NCBI GenBank assembly: GCA_032164245.1 | Contig: JAVMKO010000007.1 | Coordinates: forward strand, 5,046,371 to 5,110,370 | Direction of reading: 5' to 3' | Length of the DNA: 64,000 bases | DNA from: Sternotherus odoratus | Lineage: Eukaryota > Chordata > Testudines > Kinosternidae | Shown: positions 48,270 to 61,611 of the stretch, piece by piece | How the letters are laid out: each line of letters starts with the position of its first letter | Numbering within the stretch: the first letter of the stretch is position 1 | Program-made: the position numbers and the translations under genes | The notes under the pieces: model-generated | Told to the model about the DNA's origin: nothing | What the model saw: only the letters and a program-made list of their open reading frames with translations | Databases searched by the model: none

Positions 48270-50100
48270 GGTTTAAGATGAGCAGCTGTGTTAGTCTTCC
48301 TCGTCTTGTTTATGAATTCATTTTGCGTAGCGTTGATGTGCATACAATCCTGTCATGCATTGCTTTGGCAGGCCTCCAGGTGCTACGAGGTAATGACCGC
48401 TCAGTGCATCTGCCTGCCATGTACTGCTCTGGCATCAAGTTGACCATATATTCCCTCTCCCATTTAAAAACTGACACATGGCCAGAGTTTGCCCATGTGC
48501 TCCTGGCTCTATCTCCAGTGCTGTGATGTTACCCCAAAAGACCTACAACATGCATCACGCAGCTGCTTGGAGTCATGCTGAGATCCTGGATCGCATTGCC
48601 ATAGGAGGAGTTGTGTGGGTGCAGCAAGATTGTGTGGACAGCGCAACGTACTAAGCTTTTTTTGGTGACCATTGCTAAATCGATGTCTACCAGTAGTCAC
48701 AACCGGGACACTAGCCAGTGCTGGATAAAGAGCAGAGAACTTACGTTAAACCAGGGCACGGTCTGGAAAGCAAAATGTGATCTCTCACTTTTTTGAGGAA
48801 AGTGACATTTTGAACAATTCCATGTATTTGAAAATTTTGAACCACTACCAAGCATTATGGACCTTGTTGGTCCCTCTTTACTCTCCAAACTCCCAAGGAC
48901 GAGTAGCAAGAGTCATTGGAGGAGGAACACAAGGAAGACAGTGAAGAGCTCCCTCTCTGAGGTTAGCCATGTAGGGAGCAAGCCCCATCTCCAGCCAAAA
49001 ACCCAGGCCAGCAGTGAGGAAGCAGATCCTGTGGAGAGACTGTCGGTCTGTTAAGTATTTATCTTTACCATTTATTGTATTGTACTGCTGTGCTAGCTCC
49101 ATACAAGCTAGGAACTTTTCCGAGTCCTCAGCCCCCACTTCTCTCCTGCCGTTCGACCATTCACTACACCCCAACAAAGCCCACTCCATACACTTTTTCA
49201 GAATGGTGTCTGTCCTGGCCAGGCAGTTGACTTCTGCCTCATGTTAAAGCCCCGAGTATTAACAAGCCTTCGCCGTGGAGAGCACATACCAATCTACCTA
49301 ATTCCTTTCCTCTCCCTGCATGGGTCCAGCTTGGTGAACATTGCCATAGTCCCCCAAACTCCATGCGCCTGCTCAAAATAACTGTCTGCAGCGTGGAGCA
49401 GCTGCAACGTGTTCCCCACTTCTCCTCCCTTTCCTCAACATAATGAAAACATGACATTGTGAGAAATTCAGCAGGGTTTTCTCTGAAACTGAGGCAGTGG
49501 TTCTAGGGAAAGAAGTTCGCTTAGTGCTCTGAGTTTACATGAGGTAGGTGTGGGCACTGCACATCATACAGCTGCCCTTTGAAGCATGTATGGCCTGTAA
49601 TAAGCATTCATACAGGAAAACCTTATAATAGCCAAGCTGAACAACTCTGAATGGCTTTTTGCAGGCTTGCATAGAGACAGACCAGTAGCAGTGATGTTAG
49701 CACGCAGCTCCAAGGCTAGCTCAGCACCGATCTCCGATAAGGCTGCCTTCTCCAGCCTGAAGTTCTGTCGCCATTGCTGGTCAGCCCAGGGCTACAGAAT
49801 GACAATTTCCCACCAGTCGATCGATGCTGGTTTCCCAAGCCCAGAAATGGTGCTGTCCCCTGTAAACCTGCTCCAAGAGCTTCTGTACTAGCAGCTGCTA
49901 GGTGTCATGATTGCCTTCGTCCCCCTTCCTCCACGCTCCTGAAACAGCTCCTGCTGGAGAAGCTGCGGCTGAAGTCCTCTTATCTGCTCGATGGCAGAGT
50001 GGGCAAAGTCCAAAGCCACCTGGCTTTGAAAGCAGAAATGCAGACCAAGCAACATATTCCTGGTTGCCAGTACAGCTGTGCGGTGCGTTGTTGAGTCCAT
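48270..50100 (+). pseudogene. Decayed transposon-like sequence with a Myb/SANT-like domain remnant
   Basis: Around 48565-48650 the plus strand reads AWSHAEILDRIAIGGVVWVQ, the Trp...Glu...Leu...Ile pattern of Myb/SANT-like domains carried by Harbinger-type transposons and their domesticated relatives. Frames then break repeatedly. Later pieces (48850-49050, 49910-50095) have short open frames without recognisable domains. The call rests on one short motif and is tentative; a unique decayed gene is the alternative. Confidence 0.35.
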
Positions 50101-50321
50101 GTTGCCTGACAGTAATTTGAAAATGGTGCTAGCCTGCTCAGAAAGAGGAAACTGAGGATGGGGAGAGCAGAATCCTGGGATCTTTTAAAAATTTGACCTT
50201 AAGTTTCAGAAGGGCACTGGCTTCCGTTATACATCCCTTCATGTGCAGCAAGAAATATGGCAGAATGCAAATTGCTCAGCAGCAAAGCCAAGGACCATGG
50301 GATAGCCCATGCTTAGTACAC

Positions 50322-50372
50322 AATAAGCCCGCACTGTGTGTACCCAATAAGCCCGCACTGTGTGTACCCAAT
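50322..50372. repeat. 27-bp tandem duplication
   Basis: The unit AATAAGCCCGCACTGTGTGT plus ACCC is present twice head to tail, exact or nearly so. A short local duplication with no evident function. Confidence 0.85.
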
Positions 50373-50479
50373 GATGTGAACTTAAGGAGGCCACAGCCAT
50401 TCTGGGTGCACACTATTAGTGTGGTTTACGTATTGTGCATTAGCTATGCATGTCACACTGTGGATTGAACCCCTCATGT

Positions 50480-52837
50480 AGACAACCCCCCCAGTTCTAG
50501 TCTCACCTGCCATTGTCTAATATTATGCTTTGCTGGTGTCTCTCCTTTTTCTCAATTTCTTGCTCTCCATTTCCCTTCCAGAGCTTAGTCTCTTTTGAAA
50601 ACTCCTGTTTAGTTTTCCTCTCAGATCTTTACACCTCCTGTTGAGTTAAGAACTTGTCAGGATCTATTCTACACCATCTTGCTCTTTGAACACCTCAATG
50701 ATCTACTCTATACTATCTCACTTCCACGGGAATTCTCTATCCTCAGTCCCAACAGAAAAGTTGACTTCTCCTAGGCTGGTGGTAGAGCAAGCATCGTCTC
50801 TCTCTATCAGAGTGCTGCTTGCAAAGTTGTCACTAGGAAATTAGACTGTGTACTTGGAGAGGTGATGGTTGTGCGGCAAGGACACCACTTGCTCTGTGCA
50901 CAAGCCCCTGAATAAAATCAAGTATGAACAGGAGAGCCATCCTGCTTTTATACATAGATGGTATCAGTTGAGTGACACATTTATGAAAGAATAATCATGG
51001 CAGTATACAGCCAGTTACAATACAATCCCCAAGAATTACTGTTTCATCAGAAAATCCAAAAGGACATAAGGTAACTTTTACCATCTTTCCATTCTTTAGT
51101 ACCTGGCAAATTGTATGTATGTCAAGTCTCTACTGGTTTAAACAGAGCATCAAATGGGTTATCTAAGGCAGTCCACTGACGTGCGAAACTCTACTTCATG
51201 CTACTGCAGTGGAGGTGTCAAAGGCAGTGTAGTGATTAGGTGAAAGACTAGGCACACAGGTTGTCATTTTAAACCCCACTACAAAAGGGACATTTTAATC
51301 CCACAAGTGAAGGAGGCAACAGCATTATACAGTAGCTTTACTCACAAACAAAGGGTGAGAGTTCCCCCTCCCGCCCCATGTTCAGTTTCAGATACTAAGA
51401 CGAGTGGCCCTACATAAACGTAATAGAACTTATAATGGAGTGTTTCAGAGGCAATCAAAGGCCGTGAATGCCTCTAACAACCACCTGCAGGAAGTGCGAG
51501 CTGTTCGGTTTGTGTCCTGCAGGCTAAAGCCGAATGAGTGAAAAAACATGGCTCCTGAGCTTGCTGTTAGGATGAAAAAAGAAAAAAAAGAAAGCAAACC
51601 TGTAAATTAAACACATTGGAAGAACTCCATGGTGCAGTAGGGAAACTCATCAGTTGCCACAGGAGTCAAAATGACAAAGGAAAGGTAGCTTGGTAGCATC
51701 ATCTTGGTCCCTATTTATACGTGTCAAATTGTATTGAGGTGTGAATATCAGTCTGTGCTTACGAGGGTCCCTGCCTGTGTTAGAATAGCAGTGGTACCAC
51801 AGGTTCACATGGAGATACTTTGGCAGAACAGAAAGAATCATAGTATATGCTTGAACTTTACCTGATCCTAGCAAGTGCTTTTCAGGTCAGATGAGGTCAA
51901 TGTCAGTCTTTACATTGGCTGTAATGAACTTCAAATAAAGCCCTTAGGACAATCAGTTAAAAACATGGGTGCCTAAGGTTATTCCCCGAGTCCACAGGTA
52001 GGCACTTAAATAAGTGACCTGATTTTGAAGAGTGCAGAGCACCCAGCAGTTCCTATCAATTACTCACGTAATTCCAGCCATGCAGCCTTTAGGATCGAAA
52101 CTGAGCGCCAGCTGAGTGCTGCAGAAGCAGCATAAAGGAAGAACAGACAACCTATCCTACCGTGTTGACTGGAGGGGGGATGCAGAATTTGGTATACAAA
52201 TAAACTAGTTGCACAGTATACATCAGTCTTTGGACAAAGATGGTCAAAAATGACACGCAGCCAATCCCCTCCTCCGGAAAACTCAGCCCAAACACCTACA
52301 CCCAAGAAACAACTCTGCCTTTATGTTTCTCATTTGTCAATTCTTGGTGCAGCAAGTCAACACTTATTGTTTGAAACAGCTCCCTCAAGAAGAACTACAT
52401 CTTCAAACAAATAGTACAGCATTTCTTCAATGACTACACACTGATGCAAGCAAAAACAACAACAACAACAAAAACCTTGTAAGGCTGCCACAATGGCATC
52501 AGAAAAGGAGCAATAAAGCTCAGAGAAAAAATTTGCCACTCTTACTCACGCTGAATAGAACCTTATTCTGTGAGTGTTCTTACTCATTTGCATGGGACTA
52601 CCAATGGAGCAAGGTACTAATCAGCATGAACACAGGTTGTAGTATCTGGCTCTGAATTAACAATCAAAACGGCTCTGAAAGAAAGCAACATGCCTCTAAA
52701 CACAGCTGATGTTCCTTATTGTCAGCCGCAATTCTATTTTGTTTCTGTCAGAAATAACTTTCAACAATAAAAGGGAGAGGACACCGTATTTGTACGGAAC
52801 ACAGGGCACTTCAGCACAAAAGAGAGTGGCCTCCCAT
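50480..52837. other. Intergenic; nothing recognised
   Basis: No gene, RNA or named repeat was supported on either strand. A short (AAC)n run lies at about 52456-52470. Confidence 0.45.
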
Positions 52838-53133
52838 GGCTACGGCTAGACTACAGAGCCTACAGCACTACAGTGAATTCAGTTGCACCACTGTAGTGCT
52901 TCTAGTGCAGACACTCTAAGTAAGCCAACAGGAGAAAGCTGTCCTGTTGAGTTAATTACTCCAGCCCCTGTGAGCAGCAGTAGCTATTACAGCGGGGGAA
53001 ACTCTCTCGCTGATGTAGTGCTGTCCCATACCAGCACTTAGGCCAGTGTAACTTACTTACAGCATTTGGGGGGTGGCTTATTCACACCCCTGAGCAACAT
53101 AAGTTACACCAACTTAAGCTGTAGTATGTTATA
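52838..53133. mobile_element. Foldback MITE, relative of 30741-30990
   Basis: GGCTACGGCTAGACTACAGA begins it. The central AACAGGAGAAAGCTGTCCTG is a local palindrome, and the right end has CACACCCCTGAGCAACATAA followed by GTTACACCAACTTAAGCTGT, matching the 30741-30990 copy. Confidence 0.6.
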
Positions 53134-55035
53134 AAGCCCTCCAGAGTTCTGTTTTCCTGTGCTTGTACTGAACCCTTCAAAGTGTCTCCCAGTGGGAGTT
53201 TTGCATGAGTACTGCCATGAAATGGCACCAGTTCGCATGCAATATCATTTACATTCATTTTCATGTGTACATTCACCACTGCTTCAATGGTACTGATGGA
53301 AGCCGGAGTATAGAGGGGGCTCAGGTATTTTTACTCTTGTCCTCTCACCTGACAGTGATAAAAAAAATTCAGCAGCCATAACTCCGCTGCTGCCGCTTCC
53401 AGAAGTGGAGAATTACTGGTCCAAATTTTCCCCAGGTGCATACACCCACAAAGAGGCCATCAGAGTAAGTCACAAGAAAAGAAAATAAAGGTACATTTTG
53501 TTCTTCAGTGTGCAAGATCTGTTAACATAAGAACTCTCCCCTCACTACCATGTGAAGCCTAATTACTTGTAAATTTAGGATTTTTTTTCCAGTTGAAAAC
53601 AATGGATTTCCTCCTTTTTTTTTCTTTCAAACTAAACTAACTGAAAAAAATTTAACGCTATCAAAGCTAAAATGTTTTCCTCACAGGTGGTCTGAACCTA
53701 GCAATGCTTTCTCATGCAAGCTGTGCTAGTAAAGTCAATGACGCTATTTGAAAGAGGCAGGTTGTATAATAAAACTCATCGTGAGCTCATTTGCACCATT
53801 CTCACCACATGATCCTGAGCAACGTGTTCCCTGAAGCACAGGATATATACGGCTAGGGAGCGAATGACAATCTGCAGATGCCTCTCATTTGAACATCTCC
53901 AAATAGCTTGATCATTTAGATTAAAATAAAGACACCCAAAAATGATTCTGATACACTAACAACATTCACATCACAGACCTTTCCACTTGGGTCTGAAATC
54001 TGTCATTTTCATGGCATCTCATTTCATCCTTCAATATACAGCAAGGGTGAAAATATAAATGGAGGTTTTGAATTTCAGGTTGGTGTGGCTGGCACGGGGA
54101 CAACGTGAAGATCTCTTTTAAAGAGACACATTGATTGTCTTTGAATTGGGGATGAGCCAGAAGAGAGTTTCAGGAGTATCTTCAACCTGATGTAATCCCA
54201 GTTTGCGATATTGCAAGAAGCTCTCAAGTCAGGCTGTTGTCTGAGGGATGAGGCAAAGAGAGAGAGAATCTGCACCCTAGCATCTTCTCAACCATGCAAG
54301 CTCCTTCGTGGCTATACCCCCCGGATCCCCATTGTGGAGACTCACTGCTTGAGTTTCTCTAGGATACAACAGTTGCAGGAGTCTCCCCCTAAAGTTTCCA
54401 TTGCTTTGCTACTTTTCTCATTCTGGGCAAGCATCTCTGAGGATGCTATTGGACCATAATGCGCAAGTTACTAGGTTTGAATTTAAATAATAAACCAAAT
54501 GCAGCCTCCTAGATGTAAGTATAAGGAATAGAATTCACATCACATCAAGATTACTGATTCAAGTAAATGCCCAGCCCTTTAGGGCAACTGATGACACTGT
54601 GAGAATGAGAACTACACAGAAAGTACAGGCGTTCAATGGGCTGAACTCTAGGGAGGCAATTACTGGGCAGTGAAGGATGCTAGTCTAAAGCGGCAGTAAT
54701 TTAATAAATTAAAAGATGTGCTAAGCCCTTCCACAGACGCATTATCAGGAGCGGAGAGAATGAAATGCAACTGGGTGTGCGAGTTACATTGGACGTACTA
54801 GAGGGGGATCTGGCAGTGACAATGTCTAACACTTTCCACTAGAAAGGAGTCTTGTGATCTTTTCTTAACACTCCCGCTCTTTGCAACAAGCCTTTGCTCT
54901 TCAGCAAAGGGACACACCTCAGGCAACAGAAGTGTCTTTCCCACCCCCTCCCATGCAATTCCATTCAGATCTAGCTGAGGACAGGTCTAACACAGACTAG
55001 ATCAATTGATGAGGAAGGTTATTAGCAACCAGTAG
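53134..55035. other. Intergenic; nothing recognised
   Basis: Mixed sequence without supported features. Open frames up to about 80 codons are not protein-like. Confidence 0.45.
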
Positions 55036-55235
55036 AGAGCCCTTATAAGCACTTATACAACACTTTCCCTCTGATGATCTCAAAGTGCTCTGCAAAGAAA
55101 GGTATGCGTTGTCACCTCCGTTTTACAAACAGGGAACATGAAATAGACACCGCACTGAAAAACACATACCCAAGCGGGTCTTTTGGCACTGAAAGCCAAG
55201 CTGCTATCCTGTGCCACAAAACACAACCTGCTCAT
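55036..55235 (+). repeat. MIR/CORE-type SINE-like fragment
   Basis: CTGATGATCTCAAAGTGCTC, then CACCTCCGTTTTACAAACAG and GGAACATGAAATAGACACCG follow the order of an old amniote SINE (CTCAAAGTGCTTTACAAA ... CCATTTTACAGATGGGGAAA). Diverged. Confidence 0.5.
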
Positions 55236-58200
55236 ATAAGGCATGGGACCTATAGGTGGGGCCCTTCATTCTAGGCTTTTATTTTATTTCATTTTTCCCA
55301 GGAATTTATTAATGTTTATTACTACAATAATGAAAAACAGCAAAACACTATTACTAATTTTTCTGGGTAAATATTGGGTTTTATTGGATGAAATGATGGG
55401 GGGAGAGGGGGGAGAGGAGAGTATTCAGTAGATTAATGCTTTGATGAATGGGATTCAACGTGATTTGCTGCAGAACTCAAAACACAATGCCCCCTCTGAG
55501 TTTCAGTAAACAATATCTCTAATCCCCAAATAAAACTTTTCATTTGAATAAACAGTTTACTGTGGTAGCCTATAGATATTTACATTTAATAATTGGGCCA
55601 TCCTATTTGCAGCATATACACTCAACTTCATCCTCTTCTCCTATTTTTGTTTTTTTAAAGCTTTCGGATACTTCCTTGTGTTCTGAAATGTATTCTGACA
55701 CAGATTTTCTTTTTCTTCCCATTTTAGTGGCTCAAATCTTTAAAGCGTTACCTAACAGCTTGAAACATGTACCTGCTGGGGGGTGTGAGATTCATCAGTA
55801 CATTCAGATGCGCACACACTTCAGAGCTTGCGTGCAAGCCTGTGTGTTTCTTGGGTGTATCTTCTAGACCAATACATAGCCTTATTTCAACAGGCAGCTT
55901 TGCAGATACACATGGACTAATGTATCATAATACATATTTCTCATGCAATGGAGTGTATTTTCCTAATAAAACAAGTTACTTTTAGATACTTGAATGATAC
56001 AAAAGTAGGGTGAAGATCGGAAGAAAAAAATGAATAGTACTTTTTGTAAAATCCAGGATTTTTTTCGGTAAAAATCAGTTTAAACTGAAAACGAAGGGAC
56101 TTACATATAGGCCAAGAATTTCTCTATAGGAAGTACCCTGCAGGAACAATTTCCTGTTCTTTAGCCACTAGAAGTAGGGCATGTGCTTATCTTAATACAT
56201 TTTATTTAAGGAGGGCACTGGGTCTGGGCTCTCTGAATAGCCAAATGAACCAGACTGCTGCTGACAGTCTGCAGAGCCCAATTCCCCAAGCTCGAGGGCG
56301 CATCATTTTAGAGTATTAGCGGCCGTGCGATTTTGAGATTCCTGGAACACAGAGTGTGAGAAGAATAATTGTGGGAGTGAACTGCTCCAATTACCTCGGA
56401 GCAGTTCCTGAAGCACTGGCTCAGATGACATCTCTCTGCAATAATAATGAAGAGGAGTCTTTTTGTAGATCAAGCTATTTGAAATATTTGCTAGCTTGCT
56501 CTAGCACTTCCATGACACGTTAACATCAGCTAGTACCATTTCTTACAGCTTGGTGCTGTAACGCTGGTAACCAAACGATCTTTAAAGCAACTTTCCCCTC
56601 TCTATTTCTCAAGGAATCAAAACATTGATCTCTGCTTTCACTTAACCCACTCAAGATAAGAACCCAGATGTCAGAAAAGCTAAGACAGCAACACGGGCAG
56701 ACCCCTTGATGATAGTGGGACTACTTTTCCAGGGTGCTTTTTATGGAAAATTGAGAAACTAGGTCGGATGTCTCAATCCTGCCAAATCATCATCATCATC
56801 ATCATCTTTTTTTATTTGCAAAAAAAGATAAATTGGGGTTTCATTGACTGAAATGACTGATCCCTTTGGCAACACTGCAAACTTTTCTATCCGAGTGAGA
56901 CAAAGTAATGAACATACCTGCACCTTAATTATACTCGCACCACTACCTAATCCCACACTATCATAATGCTTTATGAAGAAGATGAAACAACTGCATCACT
57001 GTCTCCCCCTCCCCTTCACAGTGTCAGTCCAAATAAACAAGGTTCATGGGGGCTGCAGAACTTGTGGGAACATTACTCTGCAGGACCGGTGTTTCCACAG
57101 CAGCTGGGAGGTAGAATGGGTCAAACAGCCACCTTCGGGATGACTTGGGCCTCTGCTGTTTGAAACTCTCTCCCTCCCCCCATAGTATAGCCCAGGCCTT
57201 AGAATAGGTACTAAACCTGCCTGTTTTTCCATAAATGTTACTGCGGTTTAAGTGCCATCTGTGCACAGGCGATCTGCCGTCAGTTTATAAACCATGTGCA
57301 GGGAATTGAGGAGTTTTTTTAATTGATATGCTTTTCTCCAAAGTCCTCTCAACAAGTTAAACATCAAATATTTTTAATGATTGAAACCAGTTCATTTCAA
57401 TAAAAACACCAGCTAAGTACTTCAAAATCGTTTTAAACCCTCACACTGTTAAATCAAAATGTCAAGAAAGTTAAAACAAGAAGGGAAATGCTAGCAAAAT
57501 TCTGGCAAGAAACTAAAAGAGCAAGTGACCAAAGTCAAACAGCATCAAATGGCATCTACTTGAGAGCAAAGTGAATATTACAAAAGCTCTGCTTAGATCA
57601 GAATGTGAATTTAAATGCTAGCAAAATAAGCATCTCTTTAAACCAACCTTCATATATTCCTATTTCCATACTCAATTAGCTTCACAAGAGCACTAAGAGC
57701 TGCCTGAAGTCCCCTTAACGTCATCATCCCTTGAGGGGGAAAATTTCCTTTTGCATCTTTGTACAAATTGCTCTTACTGAATAATAGGTGATCATTTCAC
57801 TCTGGGAGATGGGAAAATGCCTGTTCCTATCTCGCTCAATTCAAACCCATCGTTTTCTGCACATCTTGTGTTTCCATTCTGGTGTCTGAAATTAGGACAC
57901 ACTTTGTCCTAATTACTTCATGATCTAACAGCAGATTTAATGTAGTTGAATCTCTTCAGAGTAACAAACCCCTTCCTTTGGATTCAACCCCCAACTTTCC
58001 CCAGATGCTAATGTACACATGTTGCATTTATCACGTTTCACAGCAATGGGAATCTACCCAACAATAAAACTAGCAATACCTCTGCAACAGTCTGGCAAAG
58101 TCTGTTAGTGAATTATCCTCTGTACTGCCAGATAGTAGAAGCTGTTTCCGGAAAGGAAGAGAAGGGGTGGATGATAATCAGCATGTGCTAATGACAGAGA

Positions 58201-58288
58201 GGAGACTGCATCAGCTGGGTTTGACAGCCAGGATTTTGCTGATTGGCAAGATGCATCTACTCTGGAGAATCAGATCATTAGTAACTGG
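55236..58288. other. Intergenic; simple repeats only
   Basis: Contains a (CAT)n microsatellite at 56786-56806 and several A/T-rich runs. No gene or transposon was recognised. Confidence 0.45.
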
Positions 58289-58297
58289 ACAAGGATT

Positions 58298-58513
58298 CAG
58301 AGCAGTAGCCATGTTAGACTGTATCTGAAAAAAAGAATGAGGAGTCCTTATGGCACCTTAGAGACTAACTAGTTTCTTTGGGCATAAGCTTTCGTGGGCT
58401 AGAACCCACTTCATCAGATGTATGTTGAAGTGGGTTCTAGCCCACGAAAGCTTATGCCCAAAGAAACTAGTTAGTCTCTAAGGTGCCACAAGGACTCCTC
58501 ATTCTTTGTTTGA
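58298..58513. mobile_element. Near-perfect foldback of the Penelope-like/hammerhead-like repeat, 9-bp target duplication
   Basis: The arms (about 58340-58412 and 58425-58506) are inverted copies, almost identical, around a spacer of about 12 bp. The left arm on the minus strand has CTGATGA (58411-58417), a perfect GTGGG...CCCAC hairpin, GAAA (58390-58393) and GCTTATGC, then CC where an active hammerhead would have U then a non-G. The right arm (plus strand) lacks CTGATGA. The left end has AGCAGTAGCCATGTTAGACT. ACAAGGATT flanks both sides (58289-58297, 58514-58522). Confidence 0.8.
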
Positions 58514-59069
58514 ACAAGGATTGCACCAGCAAAGTGCCAGCTCTGATCAAGGCCACAGGCATTAGCTAAGAACTGACAAGCTTGTAGCTGGCACCCAACC
58601 CAGATCATCTGTATGTTAGCTTTGTTCAAAATAGGAATTAGTTTTACAAGCATGTATTCTCTGAAATGCTTGTACGTTGTGCGTGCACTAATTTCATTTG
58701 TAATGTCTGTATTCCATGCTATGCTCCATGGGAAGTGCAGCTCTGTCTGCAAAGCACGTTGCCGCAGTAAATCAGTTAAGCATTGCAATGCTGAATATAT
58801 CAACGTCTAAATATCTTTAAAAATATGGACTTCAGTATGTGAACAAAATGAGGATGCACTCTGTTATACACAGGCAAAACATCTCAATGATAGGAACCTA
58901 AAGTGGGACTCCTCAACCCATCTGCAGGCCAATGAAGGGTGAGATTTTCCAGAGCACTTTAATGATTCAGAGTATGTCAAGTTAGGGGCATAATTCCCAG
59001 CTCAAGTAGAGGTGAAGAACTAAACTGTGATCCCTTTACTCACACAGAGCAGCCCCACTGATGTTGTGT

Positions 59070-59145
59070 AGTGCAAGGTACTTTCCAACATTAGTAAGTT
59101 TTGCTCAAGGTACTTTCCAACATCTCAGTTTTGCTCAAAAAGAAG
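59070..59145. repeat. Imperfect tandem duplication (CAAGGTACTTTCCAACAT units)
   Basis: CAAGGTACTTTCCAACAT is followed by AGTTTTGCTCAAGGTACTTT, CCAACATCTCAGTTTTGCTC, two adjacent copies of about 33 bp. Confidence 0.8.
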
Positions 59146-59189
59146 CAAAGCATCTATGGGAAGTGGAGCAACTGGACAAGTGTTAACGT

Positions 59190-60045
59190 TGTGTGAACTG
59201 GGGGTAATGCACATTGGAAAACAATCCAAATTATACATATAAGATGCTGGGGTCTAAATTTGCTGTTACCCCCACTCAAGAGAGAGATCTTGGCTAGTTC
59301 TCTGAAAACATCCACTCAATGTGCAGTGGCAGTCAAAAAAGCTAAGAGAATGTTAGGAATCATTAAGAAAGGGATAGACAAGACAGAAAATATCATATTG
59401 TCTCTGTATAAACCCCTGGTCTTGAATACTGCATACATATGTGGTTGCCCCATCTAAAAAGAGAAATATTGGCACTGGAAAAGGTTCAGAAAGAGCAACA
59501 AAAATGATTAGGGGTATGGAACAGGTGCCATAGGAGAGATTAATAAGAGACGTTTCAGTTTAGAAAAGAGACAACTAAGAGGGGGAGGGAGGGATATGAG
59601 AGAGGTCTATAAAATCATGATTGGTGTGAAGAAAGAAAATAAGGAAGTGTTATTTACTCCTTCTCATAACACACGAACTAGGGGTCACTAAATGAAATTA
59701 ATGGGCAGCAGGTTTTAAGCAAACAAAAGGAAGTATTTCTTCGCACAATGCCTTGTCAACCTGTGGAACTCTTTGCCAGAGGATGTTGTGAAGGCCACGA
59801 CTATAACAAGGTTTTAAAAAGTACTAGATATGTTCATGGCAGATAGGTCCATCAATGGTTATTAGCCAGGATGGGCAGGGATGGTGTCCCTAGCCTCTGT
59901 TTGCCAGAAGCTGGGAATGGGTGACAGAGGATGGATCACTTGATGATTACCTGTTCTATTGATGCCCTCTGGGGCACTGTCAGAAGACCGGACACTGGGC
60001 TAGATGGGCCTTTGGTCTGACCCAGTCTGGCCGTTCTTATGTCCT
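59190..60045 (+). mobile_element. CR1 LINE 3' portion, sense
   Basis: Carries the RT C-terminal region (minor frameshifts): AVKKAKRMLGIIKKGIDKTE, NIILSLYKPLVLNTAYICGC, then LEKVQKEQQK- and LPEDVVKA-like blocks. The 3' end is GCCAGAAGCTGGGAATGGGT ... CTGGCCGTTCTTATG. Truncated at the 5' side and frameshifted. Confidence 0.88.
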
Positions 60046-60164
60046 GATGACTAAGAGCTAGTCCTTTCCTCAAACTGGCATGAGCTGGAACTAGACGTAC
60101 ATCATGAGGAAGGTACATCCCATGCTTTGCTTCGTTAGTGCATAGCCTCAAATATAAATAAGGG

Positions 60165-60620
60165 GGTGTGACAGAATGCTGAGAGCCGGTCGCTGACCCA
60201 GCACTCTGATCATTTAAGCATTAATTAGCTCCATCGGGAAAGGCTTGATGGGGGAGGAGAGAACTTAGCTGTCTAAACAGACTAGGGATTGATGAGCCAA
60301 GCAGCTAATTATCCCGCCAGCTGGAGAGGCTCGTTAAAAGCATCGGAAAGAAGGGTAAAGTGGAAAGAGGGTCTTGCAGAGCCCATGGGAAAGTAGATCT
60401 TGGGCTGGTGAGAGTGATTTCTCTTCCTCTTTCTCTCCCTGGAGAGGAGGCTGAAAGACACTAACTAGAAGCATTGCATGAGATAGTGATGGGGGACATG
60501 GTGGTGGTAACATTAAGGAAACTCACAGAGGTGTTGACAAGCAAGAGGGAGAGGAGACTGTCCTGTCACTGGAAGGCAGAATAAAGTACAAAGGGTGTAG
60601 CTTATACCCAGGATCTAGCC
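60165..60620 (+). mobile_element. Possible LTR fragment
   Basis: Starts TGTGACAGAATGCTGAGAGC, has CATTAATTAGCTCC and ends near AGAATAAAGTACAAAGGGTG (poly(A)-like AATAAA), loosely like the LTR at 40394-40780. No target duplication or internal region was found, so the call is weak. Confidence 0.35.
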
Positions 60621-61611
60621 TTCCCCTAGAATAGGGGATGTACAGAATTTTAATCTGGAACTTGAACTACAAACAATTATTCTCCCTCTGGGTATTAAAA
60701 AAAAAAAGTTCACGCTTAAATTGCTGCACTCCTTGTGTTGACTATTTGTTTTTAATTAGTGTAATAAGATAAGCATGCTATTTCAGACGCTAAGGTGAAC
60801 ATCATGAAAGCAGAACATACCGTAGTAATGTTAAATCACATGCAAAGGCAAAAATATTTCAGTTTTTTAATAGAGTAACAGTTATATCTGCTCTCACGTT
60901 CATCTGACCAAATTAAGTAATAACCGGTAGATGGCCCTTCAGAAGTATGTACCTCAAAAGACTCACCAGATGGCTCAGAAGCTTAGTTGATCATCCCCGT
61001 AGAAACCTCCGCCTTCCTCCTGCTCTTGTCACTGCTTTTGCTGCTGTTGTCTCTGCTCCTTGATAAACTAATAACATTTATGTTATGAGAAGGGTCATGG
61101 GAGAAGATTTTATATCACAGTGTTGGTCGCAAGTGTAAAAAAATAATTCAAAGCCAGGATAGCTCATAGTAACTTGTCTTTCAGTCTGTTTAAATGTTGC
61201 TCACCCTTGACAATAATTGTGTAACACTATTTGCATAGTGTTGAAATTTAAAAAAACCACCTCATCTGTATCAGCCACAGCAGCTACATTATACTTGACC
61301 CCAACAAAATTAGATTGTGAAGCTTACCTCAGTTTGTTTACTGTACACAACATACCTGATCATATTAATGAGGCAGGAGAATTTCCAGCCCTCCCTCTGG
61401 GCAAATCTCTGTTTGATTTTAGGGGATTATTAATGAATTATAGTGATAACTATTCATACTCAGCCAGATTCTCATCTCAGTTACACCTGTGTAAATCCAG
61501 AGCTATCCCTTCAAAGTCAATGGTGTCACTGAATTTACCAGAGAGCACATTTCACCAAGTATTTGTATTACATAGTGTTACTAGCGCTCATTATTCTAAA
61601 ATATTTAAAAC
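60621..61611. other. Intergenic; nothing recognised
   Basis: AT-rich sequence. A 140-codon plus-strand frame (61217-61639) has no recognisable domain and overlaps the SINE at its end. Confidence 0.4.

Noticed and set aside
56786..56806. Poly-Asp/His coding repeat
   Set aside because: A (CAT)n microsatellite without any supporting gene structure.
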